Shown: positions 25,159 to 34,665, counted from the stretch's first letter. The stretch is DNA of 49,231 nt from Rhodothermales bacterium (GCA_022821385.1 JAJEDR010000080.1:1-49231); one strand, 5' to 3'. Numbers and translations are program-made. The notes: generated by a model from the sequence alone, not told the origin.

Positions 25159-26604
25159 ATGAACCGTACATACATCTTCGTTTTTGCCCTTGCATTGGTA
25201 ACAATGCTCTTGGTTGGCTGTGACAGTGCCATTACCCCCAGCGCAGATCTTCCCCTTGATGAAGAAAATGGTGACTCACGCGTTACTGGCGTCCCTGAAT
25301 TCGCCTTAGCCCGAGAGCACTTGGACGCCTCGCTCATTTCCGGTTCTATTGACGACATTTTTGTCAGACTAGCCGATCGCTACGAGGGCTTCGGGGGCGT
25401 ATACGAAGACGAGAGGGGGAATTTGGTGCTCGTCTCCGAGCAGCCTGAGAACGTAAGAGCTGCCCAAAGCGAACTTGTTTCCGAATTTCTGGAGATGATG
25501 GGGGCTAGCGATAAGTTCCGCGAGTTTTTGTTAGGTAAAGAAATTCGTATACAGCAGGCCACTTACAGTTTCACAGACTTGGCAGTCTATCGCACTTTAA
25601 TTGAGGGAAGACTGCGAAGTGATAGATCTCTTGTGCTTACGGATGTTGACGAGCGCCAGAATGCTGTTCTGGTTGGTTTTGATGAGACCGCAAATGTATC
25701 AGAGGCCAATGTGCGTTCCATAGCTGTTGAATTGGGGATTCCGCCCGAGGCCATCATGTTTGAGTCTGTGGCGGTGCCTGAATTTGCTGAAGGTAGTTGG
25801 CCATCCCCGGAACATACGGCGCCAACAAGGCCCTCAGATTTGACTGGCTACGTACGCCCGCTGGCAGGAGGGCTTAGAATTGATTCCAATGGTGGATGTA
25901 CGCTTGGCCTACCGGTGTGGTACGGGAGCCCCGGAAATCAGACGCGCGGGTTCCTAACTGCATCTCATTGCACAATATTCGTTGGTTATAACAATGGAAG
26001 CGAGTGGGGGCAGCCCCACAAAGTAAACGCGATCGGGGTAGAATTCGAGGATCCACCCCTTGAGGACTGCGAAAATCCAGTTCCCCCGTGTCTACTAACC
26101 GATGCTGCACTCATTGATCTGAACGATGCCCACGACAATAGCACGAAAACACTTGTCGCCCAGGTGTACCGCACCAGTTTCAGCAGTAGTACAGGAGCTG
26201 GAAGTTTCACTATTTCAGGAACACCATTTTCAATGGTCACGACGGGGAGCCCCATTATGGGTATGGACGTAAACAAAGTAGGTATAGGAACAGGATGGAC
26301 CACAGGTGAAATTACAGGGACTTGTGCAAACGCCACTGTTTATGTCCGCCACGGTGATAGTAAGAAATACTGGACACGCCTGTCTTGCTACATCCAAGCA
26401 GACACGCCTGTTAATTCTGGCGATAGCGGATCAGCCTTATTTACTAGAATCGATGATGCCGACGGAATCTTTTTGGGTATCCAATCTGCATGTGGGAACT
26501 GTGATCCAAATGTTTCGAGGGTCGGCTACTTTGTTTCGTGGGCAGCCATTGATGCCGCCATGAATGAAAACATTACATTGTATGAGGACCCAGGAGGTTC
26601 ATAG
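25159..26604 (+). CDS. Lipoprotein trypsin-like (S1-type) serine protease
   Basis: The 481-residue protein has a lipoprotein signal (IFVFALALVTMLLVGC, lipid-bearing C21), so it should be membrane-anchored outside the cytoplasm. Residues ~45-200 form an N-terminal region without recognised homology, possibly a pro-domain of the kind found in streptogrisin-like proteases. The C-terminal ~240 residues are a chymotrypsin-fold domain. The candidate catalytic triad is H270 in FLTASHC, D315 in LLTDAALIDL and S423 in VNSGDSGSAL. Cysteine pairs in the catalytic part could form disulfides. The gene stands downstream of the mini-IS relic. Substrates are unknown. Confidence 0.85.
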   Translation: MNRTYIFVFALALVTMLLVGCDSAITPSADLPLDEENGDSRVTGVPEFALAREHLDASLISGSIDDIFVRLADRYEGFGGVYEDERGNLVLVSEQPENVRAAQSELVSEFLEMMGASDKFREFLLGKEIRIQQATYSFTDLAVYRTLIEGRLRSDRSLVLTDVDERQNAVLVGFDETANVSEANVRSIAVELGIPPEAIMFESVAVPEFAEGSWPSPEHTAPTRPSDLTGYVRPLAGGLRIDSNGGCTLGLPVWYGSPGNQTRGFLTASHCTIFVGYNNGSEWGQPHKVNAIGVEFEDPPLEDCENPVPPCLLTDAALIDLNDAHDNSTKTLVAQVYRTSFSSSTGAGSFTISGTPFSMVTTGSPIMGMDVNKVGIGTGWTTGEITGTCANATVYVRHGDSKKYWTRLSCYIQADTPVNSGDSGSALFTRIDDADGIFLGIQSACGNCDPNVSRVGYFVSWAAIDAAMNENITLYEDPGGS

Positions 26605-26744
26605 TATCATTGAGGCGAATGATCATCTCCAGACTTCTTTTGACGGGGCGAGATTGTAGTGTCCCTTTGCCAGGAAGTATCGCCCAAGGGGCTTCCCTGT
26701 TCTCAGACACGCTTGCCTGTGGCGCATAAAACTTGCACTATGCA

Positions 26745-28019
26745 ATGAGTTGCCATTGTCCGACATATCTGCTCCTTGCTCTGACGCTTACGGCACTAGG
26801 AGGGATTCACTCTGCCTACGCTCAGAAACAATACATCTATTGGATTGGAGCGATCCAGGCCGAAGAGACCCTGGACGATGCGATTTTTCGCTATGCGCTG
26901 GATACCGGTATGATAGATACTCTGGTGCAAGCCAAGGACCTAGGGCCGGAGGGGTGGCATGATCTTTACTATGTAACCGTTGACACGCTTCACCGACAAA
27001 TCTATTGGACAGATTCGGGGGGAGTTTTTTCAGATGGATCGGGCTATCTCGGTGGGATTATGCGTGCATCTCTGGACGGTGATAATCCTGAGCTTTTCTT
27101 GGGACCGGTCCAATGTGGTAGTGGGTCAGTGAGCGATATTGAGCTTGACCTAATGGGAGGAGTCGTGTATTGGGGCGAAGGCTCCGACTGTCCCGGTAAC
27201 GCGCTGAATCGCGCAGATTTGGATTCCCCCTACCCTTCGGAGTGGCTTCCAGTCAACGGCAATTATTCGGTGTCGGGTATTGAGCTTGATTTACACAATC
27301 AGATGATCTACTGGACGAACGACGGTCATTTTCTCGAAAAACCGTACGGGATTGTGCGTGCACCTCTTAACGATACGGCATCTGATGAATATATCGTAAT
27401 GGAAGGTGTTTCCGATATTGCCTTGGCTCACGCGCTGTCCAAAATATATTGGACTGTCTGCAACCACTTCCGTTGCATTATCCGACGCGCCAATCTGGAT
27501 GGCACCGAGGTTGAGAATATGATTGATAGCGAAACCCGATCCACCAATTCAGACATATACTTCACGGGCAAGCTAGCAATAGACAACAAGGGACAGAAGA
27601 TCTATTGGACAGAGCACAGCGAAGGCAAGATCAAGCGTGCTAATCTTGATGGTACCGGGGTGGAAGAACTCTTGTCAAGCCTTGTCGCACCGAGTAGTAT
27701 AGCGCTTTCTTTCGGAGGAATCAGCACAGCCGTGGAGCCAGTTGCAGAGTTTCCTGATACTGTTGAGCTACTCGATCTCTATCCCAACCCTGTGGGGAGC
27801 AGAGCCAACTTTGAATTCGCTCTGACAGCGACGACTTATGTGACGCTGGAGATCTTTGACCAGCTAGGTCGCAAGGTTGAGTTTCTCGCTTCTCGTTCGT
27901 ATCCGCCTGGTAGCTACAGCGTAGTATGGCATCCGACAGGCCAGTCTAATGGAGTATACTTTTTCAGACTGGCATCCGATTATAGTTCAAAGACCATTCC
28001 GCTCGTATTACGACGATAG
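26745..28019 (+). CDS. Secreted YWTD beta-propeller protein with type IX-style C-terminal sorting domain
   Basis: I choose ATG 26745 (a TTG at 26733 is possible), giving a 424-residue protein with signal peptide CPTYLLLALTLTALGGIHSAYAQ. Six YWTD-like strands are spaced through the body: YIYWIGAI, IYWTDSGG, VYWGEGSD, IYWTNDGH, IYWTVCNH and IYWTEHSE. They suggest one six-bladed LDL-receptor-type propeller. The last ~80 residues (LLDLYPNPVGSRANFEF...VTLEIFDQLGRKV...NGVYFFRL) match the Por/FlgD-like sorting domain seen in Bacteroidota and Rhodothermota secreted proteins. It should be surface-attached or released. Binding partner unknown. Confidence 0.88.
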   Translation: MSCHCPTYLLLALTLTALGGIHSAYAQKQYIYWIGAIQAEETLDDAIFRYALDTGMIDTLVQAKDLGPEGWHDLYYVTVDTLHRQIYWTDSGGVFSDGSGYLGGIMRASLDGDNPELFLGPVQCGSGSVSDIELDLMGGVVYWGEGSDCPGNALNRADLDSPYPSEWLPVNGNYSVSGIELDLHNQMIYWTNDGHFLEKPYGIVRAPLNDTASDEYIVMEGVSDIALAHALSKIYWTVCNHFRCIIRRANLDGTEVENMIDSETRSTNSDIYFTGKLAIDNKGQKIYWTEHSEGKIKRANLDGTGVEELLSSLVAPSSIALSFGGISTAVEPVAEFPDTVELLDLYPNPVGSRANFEFALTATTYVTLEIFDQLGRKVEFLASRSYPPGSYSVVWHPTGQSNGVYFFRLASDYSSKTIPLVLRR

Positions 28020-28186
28020 GACGAATAGACTCATTTGAACGGAAACCCACAGTTCCGAAATCCGCTTTCCCTCTAACCTCCTCAATGTGGTCGTATAAGC
28101 AGGCTTGGAGGTGCCTCTGGTTGGGCAAATTTTCTTGATGGTATGCTCTTTTCTCACGTAGAACTTAACCGCCACCGCACGCCATC

Positions 28187-28363
28187 TTATGGATTGAAAT
28201 GCACCATGCACCCTTTTATATCCAGTACGTACTCCCCGGAACAGACTGGGTCATGCCCGATTTCGGTGATCACGCCACCGCGAATACGCATATCTGTACG
28301 ATGAGCATCCCCGGTCAGAGGACGCAATAGCGCTCCGCCTTGAATCAGAAGATTCGGTGTCAT
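28187..28363 (-). pseudogene. 5' fragment of an amidohydrolase (dihydroorotase-like)
   Basis: From ATG 28363 the frame encodes about 58 residues, TPNLLIQGGALLRPLTGD...DMRIRGGVITEIGHDP and YVLDIKGCMVHFNP, then a stop. This is the N-terminal beta-sandwich strand pattern of dihydroorotase/allantoinase-type amidohydrolases, ending just before the expected PGxVDxHxH metal motif. No downstream part was found, so the gene is truncated and non-functional. Confidence 0.6.
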
Positions 28364-28689
28364 CTGCACAGGAACCTGCATTGAATATACCAATCCAGCG
28401 GCGATTGATCCCCGCCTAAGACGGGAAAATTAACACTTGTATTCTTAGTCTAAAACCATGCTAGGTCGGTCCCTCCTTGAACATGATGGGTTGAACAATG
28501 GATAAAGTGGATGAGTTCGTAATTGCCTCAATCTATCTCGAAGCCATTGTAACGAAGAAATAACAGATCCTTCATGGGGTAGAACTGGTGACCAGAAGTG
28601 CGGCTGCAATGACCAGATCGTGTGTGATTTCACCGCGGAATACAATGCCACGGGTACAAACTTCATGCCTGGCTGTGATGACTCCCAGG

Positions 28690-28862
28690 CTAGGATTGCT
28701 GCGTCAGTGGGTTAAAGTCAGCCGACAATAAGGAGATTGTGCCTCGCGGAAGAGCTGTTTCAGGCATCGATAACGACGGAATCACGTCCAATATCTTCGC
28801 AAAAATCAATGGTGCCCTTTGTCGTAATTCTTCTCCGAAATTTGAACGCCTTTTTTCAACAG
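28690..28862 (+). mobile_element. Right-end relic of the IS5-like element
   Basis: About 170 bases aligned by eye with 24565-24738. Shared blocks include ctaggattgctgcgtca, a stretch encoding EELFQA, aatcttcgcaaaaatcaatg-like sequence and the end ttttttcaacag. The left part of the element is missing. It lies just beyond the MATE gene's 3' end. Confidence 0.75.
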
Positions 28863-28920
28863 TCTCACTATATCAAATCTGGCATTTATACCACGGACGT
28901 GACGGCGTACGATTACAACC

Positions 28921-30375
28921 CTACACTGTGGCCGTCTTCCACGAACCCCGCCTGAACAGTACTACGCTCACGACCGCCAGCGTAGAGAACGATACGGTCA
29001 TGGCAATAAAGACTCCCGTTGGCCCCAGCCCGCCCAAAACTGAGAGTCCCCACGCCAGTGGAATCTCCCAAGCCCAAAAGCAGAAGAAATTCAGAATAGT
29101 CGGTGTCCATACAGCACCCGCGCCGTTGAAAGCGGCAGTCAAGACCATTCCGTAGCCATAGAATACAAAGCCAATTGACACGATCCGCAATCCTGTAATT
29201 GCCACTTCTGACGTAGCAGTGGTTCCTCCGAACAGGCCGACGATCGTAGGCGCAAAGGCTATGAAGAACACACTTATCACTCCCAGAAAGATGAAATTGA
29301 TTTTGCAGGCTATCCACGCGGAGCGCTCAGCACGTGCAGGATCTCCCGCACCCAGGTTCTGCCCCACCATGGTAGCTGCTGCATTAGAGAGTCCCCAGGC
29401 CGGAAGAATTGCAAAAAGTATGATCCGAATTGCAATAACGTAGCCAGCCAACGCTTCAGCTCCCGAAATTGCCGTGACCCGAATCAGTCCGATCCAACTG
29501 GCGCTGGCGATGAATATCTGTAGCATGCCTGTAGCCGAAAGACGTACCAGTCGCACCATCACGCCGAACTGGATCCATAAATGTGCAAGGCGGATCCGTA
29601 TTTTTTCGCTGCGGCGAAGCAGTACGTAGACCTGGACAAGAACAGCTGTTCCCCGGCCAATCGTAGTTGCTATCGCCGCTCCCTGTACGCCCATCTCTGG
29701 AAAGGGTCCAATCCCAAAAATGAGAAGAGGATCAAGAATGATATTGAGTCCGTTGGCTATCCAGAGCACGCGCATTGCAATCGCTGCATCGCCCGCCCCA
29801 CGAAAAGCAGCGTTTTGCAGAAAAAGCAGTAGAATGACCGCATTACCTGCGAGCATCACCCGAGTGTAAGGAAGCCCAATGGCGATAGTGGCCTCGTCCG
29901 CCCCCATGATCTGCAGGATTTCAGGTGCGAAAATAACGCCTGGAATTGCGAACCCGATTGCCAATAGCAGCCCCAGCAGGATCGCTTGCCCCGTAGCTCG
30001 GGAGGCCCCTTCTGGATCGTCCTCGCCGATCCGGCGTGCTACCATAGCCGTAACCCCAATACTAAGCCCCAACGCCACCGTGTAGATTAAACTCAGTACA
30101 GATTCGGTAAGTGCAACCCCCGCCATTGCCGCATCTCCAAGCTTCGAAACGAAAAAGATATCAACGACTGCGAAAAGCGACTCCATCACCATTTCCAGCA
30201 CCATTGGAATGGCTAGAAGGATGACTGCGCGTCGGATCGGCCCTTTGGTTGGATCGCCTCCGGTCCCCCTCACAGCATGAACAAAGACATTCCACCAGCT
30301 TTCGGTGGGTTGCCGCTCCGGAGATGCAGGTGAAGCAGGACTCACCTGGCTGTGCGGCTGACCGACTTCTTCCAT
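28921..30375 (-). CDS. MATE-family multidrug/sodium efflux transporter
   Basis: The 484-residue protein (start at ATG 30375; the frame extends 14 codons further) has a polar N-terminal ~50 residues followed by about twelve hydrophobic segments. The two-fold repeat of the MATE fold is visible: LAIPMVLEMVMESLFAVVDIFFVSKLGDAAMAGVAL in the first half and LSATGMLQIFIASASWIGLI in the second. GQNLGAGDPARAERSAW is typical of the family. It probably exports cationic compounds using an ion gradient. The gene stands alone, with an IS relic at its 3' end. Confidence 0.93.
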   Translation of the reverse strand: MEEVGQPHSQVSPASPASPERQPTESWWNVFVHAVRGTGGDPTKGPIRRAVILLAIPMVLEMVMESLFAVVDIFFVSKLGDAAMAGVALTESVLSLIYTVALGLSIGVTAMVARRIGEDDPEGASRATGQAILLGLLLAIGFAIPGVIFAPEILQIMGADEATIAIGLPYTRVMLAGNAVILLLFLQNAAFRGAGDAAIAMRVLWIANGLNIILDPLLIFGIGPFPEMGVQGAAIATTIGRGTAVLVQVYVLLRRSEKIRIRLAHLWIQFGVMVRLVRLSATGMLQIFIASASWIGLIRVTAISGAEALAGYVIAIRIILFAILPAWGLSNAAATMVGQNLGAGDPARAERSAWIACKINFIFLGVISVFFIAFAPTIVGLFGGTTATSEVAITGLRIVSIGFVFYGYGMVLTAAFNGAGAVWTPTILNFFCFWAWEIPLAWGLSVLGGLGPTGVFIAMTVSFSTLAVVSVVLFRRGSWKTATV

Positions 30376-30873
30376 GAGGTATCTGGCCAAATCAAATACT
30401 CCTAGACAATAACACAATGAAATGCGTCCACGAAGGATCGGCCTGCATGTGTTGCGGCATCGCGTGAGTTCAGGCGGACCAAGTCATCCCCTGCGCAAGG
30501 AATTCAATCGAAACCGACAGGCTACAACCCGCGCCGGACGGATACTGTGATGACAGAGATCTGTTCGTATCCGGCTACGCAACGAGAGATGTCGCAATAT
30601 TGTGCTCCAATACAGCTACGTCAATCTTGGGCACCGTCGGCAAAGTGCTCACCTGTACTGCGCCCGCCGATCCGCACTATACACGGTATAGTTCACATGC
30701 GACAACCCGCGCAGCCTCTGACGTTTGAGATAGGTACAATGTGGAATGTGAGGAACGCGCAAGCTGTTTTTAGATGCTGTTTCCGATGACCGATCGGCCC
30801 CGCATCTACTGTCGAATTCTACCTACAAAGCCATCGGTACACAGCTGCCAAATTGCGATCTCGTGTTCTTGAG
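30376..30873. other. Intergenic, no gene seen
   Basis: These 498 bases lie between the MATE gene and the DUF5131 gene, both on the minus strand. A short plus-strand frame (30547-30789) has no recognisable family and arginine/proline-rich out-of-frame composition, so I do not call it. No hairpin terminator was clear. Confidence 0.45.
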
Positions 30874-31623
30874 CTAAGAATCCCACCGCCCTTCAGGGTG
30901 TAGCACGTCCGTCTGCAACACGCTCGGCATCTGGTCCCATGTACGTCCGTCAAGGATCCTGCCTGTACGTTTCTTGAAAGTGCCACCCCATTGCTTGAAG
31001 AAAAAGGCGACTTCGCTTTCCAAACAGTTGTCACGGATTTCTCGGACCCAATCTGAGTGCATCGCCCGTGCACCCGGCCCAGATTCGCCCCCAACGATGA
31101 CCCAGTCAATTCCATCCAGTTGAATTCCCGTCAAAGGCCCCAGAAGTGGTTCAAGCGACAAGAATTTCAGTAGGGCCCCCGTTTGCTTAAGGACATCAAG
31201 CCGGAACTGCCACCTGGTATTCTCAATACTCACTCCTAGCCAGATGTTTGGGGTCCAGACGAGGTGTTTGTCCATCTCAATCACGCGCTCCGGTCGTTTC
31301 GTGGGGACCTGAAATGTGTGATGATGCGCACGGTTCATCGTGTCAAACACACGCTTGATGAAGTCCAACTCCACCTGTTCATGAAAAAGGTCAGACATTG
31401 AATTCACGAAGACCACACGGGGCTTCTTCCATTTCAAAGGGTGGTCCAGTACAGATGGATGTGTGGTTACAGAAAAAGCGTTCCTGTATTTCTCCAGACC
31501 CATAGCCTGCAATCTATGAGCCATTCGTTCCGCATAGCAATTCCTGCAGCCGAAGCTGACTTTCGTGCAGCCTGTGACGGGATTCCAGGTCGTTTCAGTC
31601 CACTCAATTGAACTAGCCATCAT
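30874..31623 (-). CDS. DUF5131 (phage Gp37/Gp68-like) Fe-S protein
   Basis: The 249-residue protein starts [29 protein letters not shown], in which C19, C26 and C29 form a CX6CX2C cluster typical of this family and likely to bind an iron-sulfur cluster. Other landmarks are [37 protein letters not shown] and [25 protein letters not shown]. Members resemble radical-SAM proteins and are often found in phages, in plasmids and beside the three-Cys-motif partner TcmP. No tcmP gene is adjacent here. Substrate and reaction are unknown. Confidence 0.9.
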   Translation of the reverse strand: MMASSIEWTETTWNPVTGCTKVSFGCRNCYAERMAHRLQAMGLEKYRNAFSVTTHPSVLDHPLKWKKPRVVFVNSMSDLFHEQVELDFIKRVFDTMNRAHHHTFQVPTKRPERVIEMDKHLVWTPNIWLGVSIENTRWQFRLDVLKQTGALLKFLSLEPLLGPLTGIQLDGIDWVIVGGESGPGARAMHSDWVREIRDNCLESEVAFFFKQWGGTFKKRTGRILDGRTWDQMPSVLQTDVLHPEGRWDS

Positions 31624-32096
31624 CTTGTATTTTTATCGATTGCTTGGCAATCCTGTTGGAATCACCGATTGCATTGGGAGACGGACTGCCGTAGCAGAAC
31701 ATAAACTCGCATAGAGCGGCGTTTTTAGAGTTCTTGGGTGTAGAGATTTCTTCCTGAAACCGAATCCAAGTTTTTGCTTGTTATGCGCTGATAGATATAC
31801 ATTAACTTGAATGGTTGTTCTTTAAGGGTTGCTGAATAAGCGTTCAAATGGTTTCCAAGACAGAAACTACTTTCGTCCAAGTATCTCCTAACTTAGAGTA
31901 ATGCATAACGAATCATATAATAGACACATGAAATATATAAAATATTATGAAAACAGCAAGAGCCTGCTGCCGAACGTAGTTGGAACCTGCTCCTATTGAC
32001 TGTTACCATGTTCCATGAACCTGCCGATCCTTAAACTGCCGCGGGATATCTAAGCCATAGAGTCTGGCCACTCTGGGGCCACCTAATCCAGCGTAC
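31624..32096. other. Intergenic A/T-rich interval
   Basis: These 473 bases separate divergent genes. The part from 31905 to 31955 is very A/T-rich and contains tataat (31916-31921), a possible -10 element for mnmD, but no matching -35 was found. gggttgctgaataagcg near 31827 resembles ends of some IS elements, without further support. Confidence 0.4.
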
Positions 32097-32822
32097 ATGA
32101 ACGATCTTCTCGAAATTCTTACTACGCAGGATGGCAGTCGAACACTATACAATAGGCAGTACCAACAGTCCTTCCGTTCGGTGCATGGTGCCCTAACGGA
32201 GGCTCGTCATGTGTTTCTCGAGGGCTCGGGAACAGAAGAACTCCTTAAATCACGACAGGGGGTAAGTGTCTTGGAGATCGGATTCGGAGCTGGTCTCAAC
32301 TGGCTGATTACCGCCGCTGCCGCTCGTCAACATCGTACGCGCCTCGCCTACACAGCGTGGGATAAGCAGATACCGAGTGCTGAGCTATTGTCTCAGTTAG
32401 GTTATGGCGGCCTTATCGGAGCCCCTGCTCTGGCAACTACAATAGAAGAATGGCGGAAGACCTTCATTAACGACGTACCCCACGGCACCTATAACCTGCC
32501 ACACGACCACGACAGCACACTCCAATTGTGCATTGGTGAGGCAACCGAGGCGATTCTTCCTGACCTGTCCTACGACAGCATTTACCTTGATGCTTTCGAT
32601 CCAGGAGCCAATCCAGAACTTTGGGTCCCCGAATTCTTCGGGCAATTGTACAAAGCGCTCCGTGACGGCGGCTGCCTCGCAACCTATTCAGTAGCCGGGC
32701 ATGTCCGACGTGCACTCACTTCAAGTGGATTCTCCGTTGTTCGCCGGCCTGGTCCACCTGGCAAGCGACACGTGCTTGCAGCATGGAAGCGCGAAACTGC
32801 AGGATTCAGGTCGGATCGGTAA
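32097..32822 (+). CDS. mnmD: tRNA 5-methylaminomethyl-2-thiouridine methyltransferase MnmD
   Basis: MnmD performs the final SAM-dependent methylation at wobble U34, corresponding to the MnmC2 domain of E. coli MnmC. The 241-residue protein has LEIGFGAGLNWLITAAAA (about residues 60-77, SAM-binding) and YDSIYLDAFDPGANPELWVPEFFGQLYKALRDGG (about 159-192). The latter contains the DAFxPxxNPELW motif, followed by CLATYSVAGHVRRALTSSGF and GPPGKRHVLAAW. There is no FAD-dependent MnmC1 domain, as expected in many non-enteric bacteria. Its 3' end overlaps the converging small aconitase-X subunit gene by 17 bases. Confidence 0.93.
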   Translation: MNDLLEILTTQDGSRTLYNRQYQQSFRSVHGALTEARHVFLEGSGTEELLKSRQGVSVLEIGFGAGLNWLITAAAARQHRTRLAYTAWDKQIPSAELLSQLGYGGLIGAPALATTIEEWRKTFINDVPHGTYNLPHDHDSTLQLCIGEATEAILPDLSYDSIYLDAFDPGANPELWVPEFFGQLYKALRDGGCLATYSVAGHVRRALTSSGFSVVRRPGPPGKRHVLAAWKRETAGFRSDR

Positions 32823-33231
32823 TTCTGAGAGATCCATCCCTTGTCAATTCGGCGTGCCGACCGTCCTCGAGTGTCTCGAACTCTTTTGCCTGTATGGCCA
32901 ATACAGGAATGGGCTTTTGATAAAGCTCGTCCGCTACCACGGAGGCGAGCACCAGGAATGTATCTGTCTCGCTCGTAATGAGCGCAGCAGGCGCAGTACC
33001 CCTGCGGACCGCCTCGAGCAATACTGCAGTGGTAGTGCTTGAACCTCGCGAAGCCGGAATTGCCAAGATACATCCCGCTGCAATCTTTCCTGACAGCGGA
33101 TGCCTCCGGTCAATTATTTCGCCAGTAAACTGGCTATACCCTCCCCAAAAACTAAGCGGCACACTGCCGACAAGAAGGGGGCCTGAGGCCGCTCCTTCCA
33201 TCAGAACCTTGCCGTGTATCACGCGTCCCAT
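32806..33231 (-). CDS. Aconitase X small (swivelling, DUF126) subunit
   Basis: From ATG 33231 the 141-residue protein reads GRVIHGKVLMEGAASGPLLV, then VPLSFWGGYSQFTGEIIDRRHPLSGK and GCILAIPASRGSSTTTAVLLEAVRRG, the standard landmarks of the AcnX swivelling domain. Together with the large subunit it forms a dehydratase. In bacteria AcnX acts on cis-3-hydroxy-L-proline; in archaea, on phosphomevalonate. The start overlaps the last 13 bases of the large-subunit gene, so translation is probably coupled. At its other end it overlaps mnmD. Confidence 0.9.
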   Translation of the reverse strand: MGRVIHGKVLMEGAASGPLLVGSVPLSFWGGYSQFTGEIIDRRHPLSGKIAAGCILAIPASRGSSTTTAVLLEAVRRGTAPAALITSETDTFLVLASVVADELYQKPIPVLAIQAKEFETLEDGRHAELTRDGSLRITDPT

Positions 33232-34478
33232 AGCGTAGCATCGGTCTCTATTCGCCCCGATATTGCAGAGCGGACACAATCCTCGAGCGAACCATAGACA
33301 ACATGCGTCCCCAACAGACCCGGTGCATAGTAGGCATACTTAGCGGAATTCGTCATCAATGTATTGATTGAGTCGGGCAACATTGGACTGGTCAGGATAC
33401 ATGTGTCTACAGTTACTGTACCACCAAACTGAGTTATAGGCTCTAAGTGGCCCGCCTTGTCCGCAAGTGCACGCACGATCCGGCTTGCCGTAACTAGAAA
33501 CTGCACCCGATCACACTTGCGCTTCCCCTCCACGAGGCTAGACAGAGCCGCAAATTCCCCCAACGAAAAATGTGGACTGCCTAAGACCACCAAATCCAAT
33601 AAATACCCGTCTGCCGTGGTTAACTCTTTGCGCGCGGCCCGCAACTTGTCCATCGTTATATCTACTTTGCGCACGGGTGACATGCCGTCAAATGCCGCAT
33701 TCATGGTGGGGGCTTCGGGCGTTATTCCAATGGCATGGTAGAGGGCTGTAGCCCCGGAAGAGGCCATCGCAGCCCCTAAAGCTTTCAATTTATCCTCGCT
33801 GGGATGCACCTCAAACCCTTCTATAACTGGTACCTGTATCCCGGCATCAATACCAATAAGATGCCCCAAAACTCCGTAAAAGCTGTCGTCCTCCTGAAGA
33901 CTAGCTGGCACGTGCTTTAGGCTATATAGAAGTTGCCCTCGGCGGTTCTCTGCAAGATGCAAACCCGCTGCGGGGGCCCGTCCGGTTATCGCTGCACATA
34001 TATCCAATAGATCAGGATAGCGCGCCGTCCTCGCACCCAAAACTGAGTTAATAAATACGACTGCACTGGATTCGCCCCAGGCCACCTGCTGCCCCATTAC
34101 CGGACGCACACTCTCCTGGTACGGAGCACAAGTCCACGTTGGCTTACACCCCATGGACTTATAGGCCGCCATCTGCCGTATAGATTTTTCTGCCCAGTCG
34201 GCAGGAACAGCCCACTGTCTCCAGCCATGCTCGTCTACACCACTAACATTGAGCGTCGTTGGCACAACCACACGTGCCTCCCAGTTCGACAGTCGCTCAG
34301 CGTACTCAAGCGTCGCATCACCCTGAAAGAGTGAGCTGTCAATGTGTGCGGCAGTAATGTCCAGGAATTCCCGACCGCCAAAGGCCGGAAGCATGCGCAC
34401 TAGGATTCGCATGGCCATCTGCCTCGCCTTACCGCGTTCACCATGCAGATCCGCCTTGTCGCTTGGAGTCAGGTTCAT
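33219..34478 (-). CDS. Aconitase X large (catalytic, DUF521) subunit
   Basis: The 419-residue protein starts NLTPSDKADLHGERGKARQMAMRILVRM and carries ITAAHIDSSLFQGDATLEYAERL, RVVVPTTLNVSGVDEHGW, CKPTWTCAPYQ and AWGESSAVVFINSVLGARTARYPDLLDICAAITGRAP. These are landmarks of AcnX, which uses an Fe-S cluster and dehydrates hydroxy acids or hydroxyproline. The adjacent small subunit completes the enzyme. A hydroxyproline-catabolism role is the likely bacterial option, but no proline racemase, dehydrogenase or transporter is next to it, so the substrate is uncertain. Confidence 0.9.
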   Translation of the reverse strand: MNLTPSDKADLHGERGKARQMAMRILVRMLPAFGGREFLDITAAHIDSSLFQGDATLEYAERLSNWEARVVVPTTLNVSGVDEHGWRQWAVPADWAEKSIRQMAAYKSMGCKPTWTCAPYQESVRPVMGQQVAWGESSAVVFINSVLGARTARYPDLLDICAAITGRAPAAGLHLAENRRGQLLYSLKHVPASLQEDDSFYGVLGHLIGIDAGIQVPVIEGFEVHPSEDKLKALGAAMASSGATALYHAIGITPEAPTMNAAFDGMSPVRKVDITMDKLRAARKELTTADGYLLDLVVLGSPHFSLGEFAALSSLVEGKRKCDRVQFLVTASRIVRALADKAGHLEPITQFGGTVTVDTCILTSPMLPDSINTLMTNSAKYAYYAPGLLGTHVVYGSLEDCVRSAISGRIETDATLWDA

Positions 34479-34566
34479 GGAGAGTATCCGCCAAGATTAC
34501 ATGGCCTTGATTGCACAAAATCCCGCTGTCCTTCCCCGTTCGTAATTATACGAATTTCACGTACTT

Positions 34567-34665
34567 GGACTGTTACACAAAGCTATCGATTTTCTTGGAT
34601 TGGTGCGATCTCAGTTTGTGGCTAGGTTGTTTGCCTGGCACTAAAACCCTGTAACGAATCATTCA
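34567..34665 (+). mobile_element. Left-end relic of the IS5-like element
   Basis: ggactgttacacaaagctat (from 34567) and the following ~80 bases align by eye with the left end at 23465 (ggctgttgcacagaactat...). Shared blocks include gattttcttggatt/gaattttgttagatt, cagttt, and the ttggttg/ttgtttg region. It lacks the transposase part and right end. It lies in the 413-base gap between aconitase X and the ankyrin gene; the rest of that gap shows nothing else. Confidence 0.55.

Noticed and set aside
30547..30789. 80-residue plus-strand frame upstream of DUF5131
   Set aside because: No family match by eye and no conserved context; treated as non-coding.
31820..31850. Possible end of another IS element (gggttgctgaataag)
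   Set aside because: Only one short match, with no partner end or transposase trace nearby.
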